From the NCBI GenBank assembly GCA_963971405.1, contig OZ020492.1, forward strand, positions 9,219,151-9,283,150: a stretch of DNA of 64,000 nt. The letters run 5' to 3'. Below are positions 49,013-61,204 of the stretch, piece by piece (the first letter of the stretch is position 1; every line of letters begins with the position of its first letter). This DNA comes from Psococerastis gibbosa (Eukaryota; Arthropoda; Insecta; Psocodea; Psocidae). A program made the translations under genes and the position numbers. The notes under the pieces are model-generated. The model was given only the letters and a program-made list of their open reading frames with translations, made no database searches and was not told the DNA's origin.

Positions 49013-49043
<31 letters not shown>
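48570..49043 (+). mobile_element. LINE 3' end with intact RNase H tail region and poly(A)
   Basis: An uninterrupted 107-codon frame (48590-48913) reads RHEEVVMARLRLGHTRLTHG, FLMAGEPPSLCHCGAENTVA and HILVECQNL, the Cys/His-containing C-terminal region after RNase H in Jockey/I-like LINEs. A short 3' UTR follows, then a run of about 29 A (49015-49043). The intact frame and long uninterrupted A tail suggest one of the youngest insertions in the window. Confidence 0.8.
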
Positions 49044-49046
<3 letters not shown>

Positions 49047-50727
49047 GCCGTGTTTTTCCGTACAGCTGAAGGTATAAAGAACCCATTAGGGATGGATGGA
49101 CCCAAGCCGGCTGGAAAAGGTTTTCGTTTTCTGCTGAGTCTCAAACCTTCTGTTTCTTAGTGCAAATCTCTGTCAAATGGACTATTGTCTGTATTGCACT
49201 GGGAAAACTGTAGTAAAGTAGAACAATAGCTCTACAGTTGAACGTGGTGAATGAAAGTCGGTTAGTAAATAATGTTTTCATTGTCCCACTAAGGTTTTTT
49301 ATGGCGTTTTTTATTGAAGAACCTTGGCTAGTAGAGAACTTTTAAATTGGCCAAATGACTCTTTTAACTGAGATTGTGAGTTCTACTGTATTATGCTGGA
49401 AATCTAGAAAATATTGGCAATATCTATAGAGAAAACAGGTGTCCAACACTTTTTGAATTTATATCTTGCCTAAACTGAAGGCTTCGAAAAATATTCTCAG
49501 GTACGGTTCTTCAAGAAGATTACGCTCATTTTAGTTTACTCATATGATGACAACCGATTTTGCCGATAACGCGCATAAAATCTTCTACCAACTTCCATAT
49601 TTTTCAAAACTAACGTTTCACCATTTTCTCTCAGGGCTTTTATTCGTAATTTCGGGGATGCGTTTTTGTGTATATGTTGTGGCCTATTGTGCTCCCTGTT
49701 GAGTACTAATACTAAGGAAATAGGCTTGAGGAACAAGTAGGTCAAGTCACGTTAGACTGCAGACTGCTGCAAGACAATATTGCCAACTAGAAGCTCTACC
49801 AATGACTTTTCCTTGGGATTTGGGTACCCCTGATGAAATACCACCATGACAAGAAGTAGCGTTAGTTTTATCTTCAGACTCAGACAGAATTTATGAGCCC
49901 AGTCAGTGGCAACTAGAACTACTGTAATAATGCGTTTGTACAAGGGCATTTTGGCCATTGAGATATGCGGCAGCTTCTAGAACTTGTGACAAAAGTTCAT
50001 TCTCTGAAATAGATTACATGATGAGATCATTCAATAGGCTAGACTAAGAAGAATAAAATTCCTCGTATGCGCCGTAGGCTGCGACGGCGACAGATGCCCA
50101 GTGTCTTTGGTTTAATAGCCAGCCACACCCCCAAAGTTACACAAACTCAGTGTTCAAAGGAAACAACAGATATCATTGTTTGACGACATATAAACCAGTG
50201 GTTCTCAACAGGAACGGTTCTGCTCCTCGTGGGATCACGACCCACCGGCCACCACTGTCATAACTTCAAATTTTTAATATGGGCCAACTAACATGAAATT
50301 GCGTATAATAAACCGAAATACATCAGAGATAAATTAGTAGAGTTTTTTTTTTAAACGCATCTCGTTAAGTCTTAATGTGAAATTTAGGCATGTGTCTCTG
50401 AAACTAATTATGTAATTGTTGTCTCTACACGCGACAAAGCAACTCGAATGTCTCCACTTATATCCAGTCTGTTAATATGTTTGTTTTTTATGATTTTTTA
50501 TTATTAATTTTGATTTTTTATGCTAGGTACTTTACATAATTTGCCTTGGTGTCTTCGCGACCTTAGAGAATGAACTCGCGACCCTTGCGGCCTTTTCTTA
50601 GGTCGTGACCCTACACTTGGGAACCACAGTATTAAACCGAAAAAATATTCCTCTAGACTTTAATACACACTATGTGGCCGCTGCTAAAACCAAAAATTAT
50701 ATATTATGTAGAGTATAATAAATAGAC
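49044..50727. other. Unassigned intronic sequence
   Basis: Between the poly(A) LINE and SINE copy g; no repeat or exon recognised. Confidence 0.5.
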
Positions 50728-50924
50728 GGGACATGTAGAGCAGTGGTACAGACTTCGGCTTTCCCCCGAAAGGTTTTGCTTCGAGCCCCACACTTGCTAC
50801 ATTTTCTGGCTATGCTTGGGAGGGCATTTAAAGCAGTCGGCCCCGGGTCTTCCTAGTCAAGTGTAAGAGAGGTCTTAATAGCCCTAACTCCGCTAGGTTG
50901 GCTCAGCAATAGAACAAAAAAGTC
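50728..50924 (+). mobile_element. tRNA-Glu-like SINE, copy g
   Basis: Plus strand: GGGACATGTAGAGCAGTGGT, B box altered (GCTTCGAGCCCC), conserved body, tail CAGCAATAGAACAAAAAAG. Confidence 0.85.
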
Positions 50925-50947
50925 TATATTTATTAATTTATATTTTA

Positions 50948-51211
50948 GACTCGGATCTGTACTTGCTTAAGTCATGCTTTCACCTGTTACACTGCGCCAA
51001 TGGTAAGCTTGTCATAGCTTGTCTAATATCGCTTGTAGCCGGTGTAGGTTGACATTGAGTATGTATACCACTTTACCAATGGACTAAAATTCTTACGGAA
51101 ACAATATTAATAATGTTCGAAATCCATGGGGTCGTTGGCATTGGACAAGGAACCAATAGGCCACTAAAACTAGGCTTAGGTTTATAAAAACGTCCTTCAG
51201 GATTTTCAGTA
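50948..51211 (+). repeat. Duplicated segment, copy 1
   Basis: Shares long blocks with 51953-52205: TTAAGTCATGCTTTC, GGTGTAGGTTGACA and GAAATCCATGGGGTCGTTGG. No repeat class is apparent. It follows SINE copy g directly. Confidence 0.65.
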
Positions 51212-51339
51212 CATGACTTTGTTCTAAATAAACAGTGGCACGACAGCCTATTGCGGGTCTAGTTCTGGGGAGTAGAAGAAAATCCTCTATCTTTACCATT
51301 ACACTATTTGGAATGTTGTAGTCAGGCGGAAAATATTTC

Positions 51340-51420
51340 CTATTTTGTTGATTTTCGAACCTCGACCTTCCATATCATAGTCGAGTTCTCTACCAACTGA
51401 CTATTCTCGGCCACATGAGG
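51340..51420 (-). repeat. tRNA-like fragment, probable SINE head
   Basis: Minus strand reads TAGTCAGTTGGTAGAGAACT (A-box-like) and AGGTCGAGGTTCGAAAATC (B-box-like) at tRNA spacing. The acceptor arm does not pair, so it is not a functional tRNA gene. A different head from the main SINE family. Confidence 0.4.
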
Positions 51421-51952
51421 TTTCCCTCATAGGCAAGTCAAATTTACTAAGAGGTAATAGTCAGTATTGGCATCATTGAATGTTTGACCACAGTCAAATG
51501 GGTTAACTCGATACAATGCCCGGATGAAAATCTAACTATCCAGCTCAATGCTGTTTGAAACAAATGTGCGTTACACCCACCTAGTTTGCAACAATCAACA
51601 TCGAGTGATTAATTGCGAATTTCGAGTGTGGGTGTCGGAGCGAATTTCGATTAAACCGGGTGCCAATGGGTTTCAATCAGCCCGCTCTCACTTACCCATG
51701 ACTTAATGTACCCCCTTTTTGTTTTTTTGTTTTTTCAACATGACTGCGGGGAGTTATAATTATTATTGAATGTTTTTTTTTTATAACGTAGGCCTGCGTG
51801 TGTAAGACCTTGCCCCCCCCCCCCCAACGACCCTGTCAGCTTTTGGACATTATTGGTATTTTTTCCGAATAAGTTTTTAGCTGTTCGCAAACTGGTTCAC
51901 TCTTCAATGTCAACCCACTCTGATTACATCTGCCAATGGGCAAGCGATTGAG

Positions 51953-52205
51953 TCTCGTATCTGTACTTGGTTAAGTCATGCTTTCGCCTGTTTCATTGCG
52001 TCAATGGTAAGCTTGTTTCAGCTTGTCCATTATCGCTTGCATCCGGTGTAGGTTGACAGCGAGGAATGAGGATGTATACCAGTTTGCTAATGGCCAAAAA
52101 TGCAAACGGAAACAATACAAATAATGTCCGAAATCCATGGGGTCGTTGGCATTGGACAATGGGCCACTTAAAGTAGGCCTAAGTCCTTGAAAAGTCCTCC
52201 AGGAC
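51953..52205 (+). repeat. Duplicated segment, copy 2
   Basis: Direct repeat of 50948-51211 about 1 kb away, with moderate divergence. Either a dispersed repeat or a local duplication. Confidence 0.65.
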
Positions 52206-52679
52206 ATAATGTGTTATGCAATGGTCTGTACATTACATTACACTGCAACAAGGGATTGCGGAAGTAAATGAAGAAATTTATTATTGCATCCCAAAAATAT
52301 TGAGGAGTTTCTAAGTAAAATGGAGACTTTGTCTATCTCGAAAGCTTAGAAAAGTAAAATAAAATAATTTTTTTAGTACTGGTATAAGTAGAATAGTTGA
52401 TTGGGAAATAAATAGTCCAAATATCCTCAGTTTTGAGACCAAAACTTTGAGCGGCGAATTCTTCAAATTTCAAACTAAAAAAGGGTACTTTCACAAAATG
52501 GCAATAAAAATAAAAAATAACGAAAATGAACCTATTACATGATATGAATTTATATTTTGTCAACGAGACAGGGAAAATAAGATTTTTTCTCTAGCAATTT
52601 ACTTTGTTGGTCTTTGGAACGAGATGGAATATGGGAATCTCCGAAATTGATGGAAACCCCTTTTAATGGGCAAAGTCAA

Positions 52680-52881
52680 GACATGTACCTAGTAGAGTAG
52701 TGGTGCGGACTCTGACTTTCACTGGAAAGGTTGCTGGTTCAAGTCCCACTCTTGCTACATTTTCTGGCCATGCTTCGGAGGGCATGTAGGGTACGGTAGG
52801 GTCTTCCTAAACTTGAGTGTAAGAGAGGGCAATATAGCCCTGCCCCTAACTCCGCTTGGTTGGCTTAGTAATAGAACAAAA
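52680..52881 (+). mobile_element. tRNA-Glu-like SINE, copy h
   Basis: Plus strand: TAGAGTAGTGGTGCGGACTC, B box GGTTCAAGTCCC, body and tail CTTAGTAATAGAACAAAA. About 0.75 kb from the MNX exon 1 donor. Confidence 0.85.
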
Positions 52882-53621
52882 TTTATTATTTGTTTATTTA
52901 TTAATTTGTAACAGACTTTTCTGTGTTTCGTTTTTGGGATATAGCGTACTGTAACTCATTGAATAAAAGTTGCTAATATTAAGATTTATCCTGCAACATG
53001 CTGCTCAGCCACGGGGCCTTGCGTAATAGGATTTCGGTGGGTGTTAATTAAGTGTATTTACATAAATTCAAATTTGAAAACAATAATAAAAATGAATGGG
53101 AAGTTATATATGTTCAAAATGAGATTTTAGTTTGAATTTTTTAATCTACGACGACACAATTTGAGCGAAGAGTGCGCGAACAAATCCCCTAGCAAACACA
53201 TAAATGCACACCGACATTAGTTTTATAATGTAGGATTGAAATGGACCCATTTCGTATAGGATAGTACTTGTGGCCAACCAATCAGATCATGTAGCCAACC
53301 AATCAAAACACTATTTTGAGGTCATTTCTATGTGGCTACATGTGTAGCAGGCGTTTTGGACCCCTATACGAAAGTGATCCATTGCAACCTCACAAAGTTT
53401 AAACCCCTTCTTGCTTTTATCTTCGCAGCAGTCATTCGGTAATTACATCCCTGAAGCAATGTTCAATTCAATGAAAAATTTCTATTCCTAAAAAAAAAAT
53501 TATGTAATGAACCACTTAAAACGAACAGGCTCAGTGAAATTATTGACTTTACCCATTGGTAATTCTTCATTTCATCTTCTATTTAATTTATTTTAACAAT
53601 TTTTTTATTATTTGTACTCAC

Positions 53622-54417
53622 CTGTCAAGTCCGGAAGTCGAGGATAAAACATGCCAGTCCTCGCCAACCATTCAAGTTGCATATGATGTAGATGCTGATG
53701 GTTAGAGGCCGATAGACCCATAACAGGTGAAGACACGTTACCGCCCATACCAAGCTTGACACCTGGCGTCGAAATCTTACTTGAGTTCGGATTTAACGGA
53801 TGAAACGCCGAAGACAACGCGTGGGGGTTGGAATACGCCAAAAAAGCGGGGTGATGTCCCATAGGTGCCAGCCCTGCACGTGATTCGAGAAGGAAATTTT
53901 GGTTGGGGTTCATGTGGTTCGTAGGACTCCCAGCAACAAAGCTAGGTCTAGGATTACTGTGCAGACGGAAGTTGGAACTTTTCTCGATTTTTTCAACTTC
54001 AAACTCGTTTTCGTTGCCGGGTGAAATCGGTGGGCTGGACAATTCCGAGTTAGTTTGGGTTTCGTTACTTTTTATCGAAAAAGGTGTTATACTTCTGCTG
54101 TTGTCGCCTTCCCGTTCTTCATCCCCTGCGTTTTTCTCCTGATTACTTTCACCTTCAACAGCATAACTATAATCGTTCTCGTAAAAGACACGTTCAACTT
54201 CGTTACTCTTCTGTCTGAAAAGTCGAGCAAGTTCATCGTTACATTTAACGTCGCGAAAATTGAACTCGGTTTCGTTCCTGGCGAGGAGCGCGTCGATACA
54301 GAATGAGGTCTTCTTCTCTTCAGGACGAGGAGGGCTGTTGCAGTCGCTCGACGAAGTACTGTGGATGGGGGATAGTCTGGGTTTTTTCGTAAACCCGGCC
54401 ACCGCGGCGTCCGACAT
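53622..54417 (-). CDS. exex: MNX/exex homeobox gene, coding exon 1 (N-terminal region)
   Basis: First coding exon of a motor neuron and pancreas homeobox (MNX/HB9) transcription factor. The frame opens at an ATG (54417-54415, context caacaATG) and runs 265 codons plus one base to a clean donor (ACAG|GTGAGTA; intron starts at 53621). Visible pieces: an eh1-like FCIDALL at residues 39-45, the kind of motif that recruits Groucho co-repressors; an acidic Ser-rich stretch at about 75-140; a His/Asn/Pro-rich region; and LEWLARTGMFYPRLPDL from residue 248, a block I associate with exex proteins just before the homeodomain exon. The donor phase (one base) matches exon 2 exactly. In Drosophila exex specifies motor neuron identity; the product should act in the nucleus. 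Exons 2 and 3 lie over 33 kb downstream on the same strand. The start is inferred from position and Kozak context; an upstream non-coding exon cannot be excluded. Confidence 0.88.
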
Positions 54418-55050
54418 TGTTGCTACGCTGACGGTTCAGCACACGACAATCAGCAGTCCTGCTTACTCGCTCAGTTAGCGTAGAGAATAGGGGTGGAGCT
54501 ACAGCAAAGCGGTTGGTTTTTCTGAGCGACTCAGTTCCAAAACGTTTCAACTAGAGATCTTTTTTGAAGGGAGAACTTTCTTAGGTGCACTTTGCAATTT
54601 TTAAAGTGAAGTTCACTGAGATAACTTAACCTAGGTACAGTACTATAAATAGAGGAGGGTAATCAGGCAATGTTACCCTATATTATTTCGGGGGAGGGTG
54701 GGCAACACTGATGGTCAGTCTCACAATGTCGCCTTGCAAAAATTTGGACCCATGCAGACGCCCATTTTTTATTTGTTTATTTATGCACTTTTGCGTCATT
54801 AACGATGAATAGTTTCGTTTTTTATTATTTAATAGCCAATATTAATTATTAGTCCCCGAAACTTAGCAACTCATTAAACGTCCCAACACTCCTGCCAATT
54901 TCCAACAGATCTGAGGCTTTTGGAAAATAAATAAGTAAATATAATTCTTCTTAGATTATATAATCAATAAATAGTGTTTAGAAAACTACTAAAACAATTA
55001 TATAGTGCATCCAAATCCAATTAAATTAAATTAAAAGCCTGTCATGCTAG

Positions 55051-55610
55051 CAGCGCTGGGTTTGGCTATGGGGCCAGGAGGGTCATGGCCCCAGCCCCTA
55101 CAACAGAGGGGCCCCACAATAGTCGCAAAATTCAAAATTACAAGAGATTAAACAACCAAAACAAAATACTAAAGCATATAAATTTGTCAAAATATTTGGC
55201 GGGACTTTGGAGCGTGTGATCAAGGGCGGATCCAGTGGAAATGGAAAATTTAGGGGGGGGGGGGGTCACAACAAATTGTTTAAAATTTTATAAGGTAGGT
55301 AATTTTGTTGTTGAAAAGTTGAGTTTTCTTCTTCTTCTTTTTTATTAGGTATCTTATGAATTTACTCATTTAGGGGGGGGGGGGTGACAATAAATTGTTT
55401 GAAATTTTATAAGGTAGGTAATTTTGTTGTTGAAAACTTGAGCTTTATTCTTCTTCTTTTTTACTAGGTATCTTATGAATTTACTCATTTAGGGGGGGGG
55501 GGTCATGGCCCCCTGACCTCCATTTTATAATTGATATTGCAATATTCGTTCAAGGGCATATATATACAACTTTTCTGCCCGTTTAGGGCCCCCCACAGAG
55601 CCCGGCACTG
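55051..55610. mobile_element. hAT-like element with a second element nested inside
   Basis: Outer ends CAGCGCTGGGTTTG and CAGAGCCCGGCACTG; flanks CATGCTAG and CATGTTGG (6 of 8). Inside, from about 55224, begins another element (CAAGGGCGGATCCAG) related to 59300-59491, with its right end missing. That inner element contains two tandem 119-bp units (55250-55490), each starting with a G12 tract. Confidence 0.65.
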
Positions 55611-57202
55611 CATGTTGGCACAGATTATAGCCTATAGGTACATTCCCATGTCACCCTGTACCAATGAAACAAATTTTATTTTTTTACTCTATGAAAAAGC
55701 GCTGACTCCTGCTAAAATGCTGGACTTCTCATGACAATCTAAACAGTGCTTTTCGAATTACACAGCTGAGAAACATAGAATAATGCTGGTCTGTTATTGG
55801 TTGCTCGAGTGGAAACCCCGCCCCTTTAGCCCCTTGTACTGGGGATGTGCTTTCTAACCCTTACCTTGATATACATTCACACTGTGAGGTGAGAATATCA
55901 AATAACCTAATTATCTCACTCTCTAAAACCTTTCTATTCCATTGATTTATCTATAGGATTTTTTTATTTTGGTCAGAGCGGGACAATTTTTCATTGTTTT
56001 ACAGGTTTTTTTATAGTTGATAGAATACCACAAAATAATCAAAAAAATAAACACAAAATAGTTAAATAAACATGATTTACTAAGCCTCAATAGTGACGTG
56101 ACTTCTAAGTCGTGTTTTGCTATTTTTTGGCTGAACAACTTTGTTACAAATTATCGGGTCTTGCTTTTAGATGAGCGTGGAATTCATTACATTATTTATT
56201 TATATTTACCTTCATAATCAAAATAGGTTTCATTAATGCGATATTTAACTGTGTTTTATCACTTCATTAATTGCGAAAAACTCTTTCGGCAGGTGCGTTA
56301 CTTACAGAGCCGTTGAGGAGGTCATAAAAATCCATTCTAATTTTTATAACAGTTAATAGCTGTAAGATTGTAAGTGCCTTTTTCGTTTTTACACATTATT
56401 ACAAACATTTCACTATCCATGCCAACAAAAAAAATTATGGCTCAAGGCTTCATTAACAAAAAATGTAGGCAGCAGTGGGCTACAATATTTTTCATTATTT
56501 TTATTAATATATTATTTTCTCAACGCTTTTTCATATAGAAAAAATAGAGAAAACGAAAAAATGTGGGTAAGGCCTAGACTGTGACATAAGAACGAGCAAA
56601 AATAATTAGAAATTTCCATTCTTCCTCAATTTGCAACTTTCACTTGCAGCATCTACACTAATTGGACGAAAAGTTCAAATAACTAATCAGAAAATTAACT
56701 ATTGTAAAATGTCCTGTTTAGTAAACTTATTAACAATTAACAATGAGAACTTTACTGTCATTTACTCTATTAATTAAGTTTCCTGATTTAGTTGCAACTT
56801 TGAAGGGTTTTTGACTTTTTGCTGTCCAATACAGTTGTATGTTGTTCAGAGCTGTCATTTATTTTCGGTTTCAGAGCTTTTATGTCAAGCCACCAAACTA
56901 TCGTTTGTCGGTTTTATGAGAGTTAGAGAACGTTTGCAATTTTTGTTTCCAAAAGTGTCATTTGGGATCAATGGGAGGGGAGGTTGATACTTGACGAGTT
57001 TGAAAAAAAATTGACCAGCGTAAACGGAGTTATTGAAGTGATAAGTTTTATTTAGCCGAAAAGAACGTACTGAATGCTTAGTTTTAGTAGCATGCATTAT
57101 ACACTGTTGCTTATCCCATAGTATGGATGTAGACTACAGTATGATGTACATACCTTTTGACTAATTAAGGACATAAATAACTATATTAATAAATAAAAAA
57201 TT
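55611..57202. other. Unassigned AT-rich sequence upstream of MNX
   Basis: No repeat class or coding frame recognised. Confidence 0.5.
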
Positions 57203-57336
57203 TCTTTTCTATTACTGAATCAATCTAGCGGATCTAGGGCTGAAAATTGTCTCTTATACTAAACTAGTAATACCCGGGACAGCCTGATTTACACGCCCTC
57301 TGAAGCATCCCCATAAAATGTATAGATTGCGTGGGA
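57203..57336 (-). mobile_element. tRNA-Glu-like SINE, copy j, head-truncated
   Basis: Body and tail of the family (ATTCAGTAATAGAAAAGAAA) on the minus strand; the tRNA-like head is lost or unrecognisable beyond 57336. More diverged than the other copies. Confidence 0.65.
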
Positions 57337-58020
57337 TAGGCCGCTATAACCTATATGTATCTTCTCAACATCATGCCTCAAATAAAATAAAGTTAAATGT
57401 GTATGAGAAAAAAATCCCCTCCACAGTACCAACAAAAACAAAATGGCTGGAAGACATAAAAGATAAAAATGGCCGGAGAAAACTGAAGAACGACTTTGGA
57501 AATTGAAAAAGTTACATGGTTCGAAAAGACACAAAATTAACTAAATTACAAAATTAAAAGTTGCCTGAGTGCTGGGAGCTGAGCGCGGGGAGGGGGCCGT
57601 TAAATGGGGGATTTCGGGTTCCTTAGATCAGAGAAGTGCCATTTCGAAACCGTAATCCTTAAACCGGCAGCCAGTTGGACTATGAATAGGAAGATCTAGG
57701 TTCGAGACTCGATATACATTTTTGGTCGGGTCTGGGTCTTCTTCGATTTCTATATAGGAGGGATGGGACATTGACTTCCCACCAAAAATATATTTGTTAA
57801 TTTCTCGCACCACCACTACGTCTCTTATGACCATTGGATGGAAAGACATACCAGGGGGCCCCAGACTTGAATGTCTCATCTCTTCTATACAGAACTCTTG
57901 GTCTACTCAACCCGGGTACCTTTACTACCACTGGATGGTATGTGAAAAAACACTGCTGCTGGACATGTTGCCTCAAATAGAGCAGTAGTCCATAAAGAGA
58001 ACCCTTCAATACTCCCTTAA

Positions 58021-58410
58021 GAGTGTACAGCCCGTGTGAAATTGGCAGCCCCGAAATTTAATACTTTTTATTTCTTATTTAATTAACTAAGCATGTTATT
58101 AAAGATTTGGCTCATCAAAGTTGTAGAAGACTACTTCATGCATCATATAATAAGGTATTTTCAGTTTTCGAAATTGTAGTTTTTTTTTTATAAAATCGAT
58201 TATACGTGAAAAGTTATTATTTATAAAATATTTGCATGCTTATGAAAAAACTTCAATTTCGAAAATTAAAAATAGTTTATAATATATGATGTATGAAGTA
58301 GTCTTCTACAACTAGGATGAGCCAAATCTTTAATAACATGCTTAGTTAATGAAATAAAAAATAAAAAGTATTACATTTCGGGCTGCCAATTTCCTACGGG
58401 CTGTACACTC
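58021..58410. mobile_element. TTAA fold-back MITE, copy 2
   Basis: 390 bp with TTAA at 58017-58020 and 58411-58414. Ends GAGTGTACAGCCCGTG and TACGGGCTGTACACTC. Long hairpin arms as in copy 1. TTAA is the piggyBac target, but the terminus is not the usual CCC/CCY, so the superfamily stays open. Confidence 0.85.
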
Positions 58411-58454
58411 TTAAGGACAAACACTCATTGGATTTTCGAGCCACGGCGTTTCTT

Positions 58455-58725
58455 ATTCCTTACTTAGCGTACGTCCCATAGAAAATTGACAGCCTGAAAT
58501 GTATTACTCCTTATTTTTTATACAAATTATAATAATTTATAAACAATAAAATTTCACGTAAAATAGATACAATGAAATAACTCCAAAATTAAAAATACCC
58601 TAGTATATGATGCATGAAGAAGTCTTCTACAACTTAAGTGAGCCAAATCTTTAATAACTGGCTTAGTTAATGAAATAAAAAATAAGAAGTTTTACATTTC
58701 GGGCTACCAATTTTCTACTCTTAAC
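58455..58725. mobile_element. TTAA fold-back MITE, degenerate shortened copy
   Basis: Follows copy 2 by about 45 bases; contains ATGATGCATGAAGAAGTCTT and TTTCGGGCTACCAATTTTCT. The left arm is shortened. Confidence 0.6.
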
Positions 58726-59299
58726 ATAACTCGAAATACGTAATTTGAAATGAAAAATGAAACATGAAACATGAAACAGGTTATAGCCTACTTCCGGCAT
58801 TATTTTGTGCTTAGCTGGAAACTGGTTTTTAGGCATAAAGAGTTCCGTTATAATACAATACGATACAATATTTATTTATTTTTCTTTAATACATTACATT
58901 ATTTTATGGGCCCTAAGGGATTAAGGAAGAAAAATAAGGAAGATCGAGGACCGAGTAAACTGGAGGACGATATGCAGGGAGTTACTGCCAACCAATCGCT
59001 AAGATTGTAACCTTAAGAAGAAGAAGGGATAAACCCGCGCTGGACCTTTATTTTATTGAAACTTAAACATAGAAATTATTGGTCAAAATATGAAACATCT
59101 AAAGTGCAAATGAGGTTTGGCTGTTCGATAGTTCGAATTGCCGGCTCCAAATTATGCCACCAAAAGTTTTTTAGAAAGTTTTCTTGAGTTGAAAAAAACT
59201 TATTTATTTGACATGACTGACTGTGTTATGCTGTGTTGTGAGGCCATTGGCTATTGATGTTTGGGACATTGGATAATTGAGGGGGGGGGGTACTGTTGG

Positions 59300-59491
59300 C
59301 ATGGCGGATCCACGGGGGGAGGGGGAGGTCAGGGGGTCATGACCTCTCCCCTAAATGAGTAAATTCATGAGAAAACGTAGTAACACCTAGTAAAAAAAAA
59401 AAAAATTGAGTAAAACTCAAAAAAAATTACCTTCTAAACTTACAAAAAACTTGTGACCCCCCCCCTAAATTTTTTGCTGGATTCGCCCTTG
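59300..59491. mobile_element. hAT-like MITE, CAAGGGCGGATCCAG type
   Basis: Ends CATGGCGGATCCACG and GCTGGATTCGCCCTTG; flanks ACTGTTGG and ACTTATGG (6 of 8). Internal sequence is the reverse complement of the 119-bp unit found twice at 55.25-55.49 kb. Confidence 0.65.
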
Positions 59492-59627
59492 ACTTATGGT
59501 CTCCGGGGGAGTTTTCTCGAGGTTAATTTTCAAACGTCGCTACTCCCAAATTTAGAACCTCTAGATGGTTCCAGCAATGGGGGAAAAGTCAGTCGAAAGA
59601 ATCGCATTACGTCTCCCACAATTGGGG

Positions 59628-59715
59628 AGACGAGGGAGGGGGGGGGGTTGGGGTTGGGTGTCAGAGGGGTGGCACAGGGGGCGCGGGGGGGGGGGAGGGA
59701 GGGAGAAGAGAAAAC
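59628..59715 (+). repeat. G-rich tract with quadruplex potential
   Basis: About 85 bases dominated by G runs of three to ten, including GGGGTTGGGGTTGGG. Several sets of four G-runs with short loops are available. Confidence 0.7.
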
Positions 59716-60189
59716 TGGATAAAAATCCTCTTGCTCGTTGATTGCAGCAACTGATCCCTTACACTTCGTTTAACACTATTCTTTTCAGCAAAATTAGATT
59801 TTGTTTTGTTTTTAGAACCGTGCATTGTATAGCTGAATCCGGTTGAGACGACCTAGCTCTGTCAATATTAAGAGAATTGATTGGCAGTAAGGTTTTGTAT
59901 TGATATTGACTTTGCGTCGCAATTTTGTTTCCTGAATCTTTTATGAATTGCCTTTTCATTTTGAATGGAAATTTTCCCCCGTTTGTGGGACGTGAAGGGG
60001 GGGGGGGGGCGAGTTTTTTGCGCATATTGCTGCGTATAACTGCGACATTGGTATTTTTTAAAATTTTTAACCTGAGGTTTCACATTGTGTCCCTCTATTT
60101 TTTATTTAGGGTTTTTTATGGATGTAGGTCTAGTGGCCCATTGAACCTTGCCCTCTGCCAATGAATTCATTGATTTTTTGAAATGCTGG

Positions 60190-60395
60190 ACATTGGTTTC
60201 CCTCTTGCTCCAGGGAGTTGTTCAATCCTTTCCTCGAGGGTTGTCCTATGGGTCTTCTACCTTGTGGCCTTGCTTCCGCAGCCTCCGGGTGGTCATATTC
60301 TCGTCCATCCTTTGGACGTGGCCGTGTCATTGCAGCTGCTTGTTCTCCATTCTTCTCTCTATGAAATCCACTTATCTGATGCGGCCATTTCATTA
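60190..60395 (-). mobile_element. LINE ORF2 C-terminal fragment
   Basis: Minus-strand frame contains ARPQGRRPIGQPSRKGLNN and matches the DNA of 61205-61500 with one internal deletion. Truncated at both ends. Confidence 0.65.
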
Positions 60396-60662
60396 CTTCT
60401 TCTTTCCACTAATTCCTCAATGCTAGCACAACGATTTGTATTCCCAGCGAAGTATGACTTCATTCAAGTAGCAGATAACAGGGGTGCTGGCTCCATATTC
60501 TGAAGTCAGCCGGTGCGTAATATGCACACATCGCAGACCATTAAGCACGTACAAGTGTGGCTATATGAGTATGCTTGTGCGTGGGCAATCTTTATGTATT
60601 TCTTTTACTGCTTTTCGCTTGTGAGTCCCAGGATTGTTTCTTTCATATTTATTATACTTAGT

Positions 60663-60874
60663 CAAGGCCGTGCCCAGGTTTTGATTTCGGGAGAGGGGGG
60701 GGGGTCCAAAAAATTATTTACGTAATTTATGTAATTTATTAATGAAAGTCCATTCTATCCAGTGTTCAAACTCAAATAAATTTATTCAAATTCTTCAAAC
60801 AATACAGTTTTACATAATAATCAAATTATTTGGGGGGGGGGGTTGGACCACCCCCCTGCATGGGCACTGCCATG
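60663..60874. mobile_element. hAT-like MITE, CAAGGCCGTGGCC family, copy 2
   Basis: Starts CAAGGCCGTGCCCAGG, shares GGTTTTGATTTCGG and AATTTATTAATGAA with 18008-18168, ends GGGCACTGCCATG. Flanking 8-mers do not match, so one end may be altered. Fragments of the family occur at 37283 and 37663. Confidence 0.7.
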
Positions 60875-61204
60875 TGCGTAATGTAAGGAAAGCTTTGTGG
60901 TGGTCGAAAATTTTGTTTTGGAGATTTCAGTGGATTTACGATCACGATTACGATTACGATTGAGGTCACAGGATACAAAAAAATTGGCTTGTCTGAAATA
61001 TCTGTCTGTTTGTTCATCGATTTTACTTTTTGGATTTGGATGAAATTTAGGTTCACAAAAATCACAACTCTGAATCATTTTTTTTTTTTTCTTGAACAGC
61101 TCTGAAGGACTAATATGAAATATATATTCTGCATATTATGGTGTTCTAGACCAGTGATGGTCGGGAACCCGTGGCTCGTGAGCCAAATGTGGAACCTTGG
61201 GCTC

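Noticed and set aside
54260..54478. Plus-strand frames over MNX exon 1
   Set aside because: They are antisense to the conserved MNX coding exon.
54640..54660. TATA-like TATAAATAG as MNX promoter
   Set aside because: It lies on the plus strand, opposite to the direction of MNX transcription.
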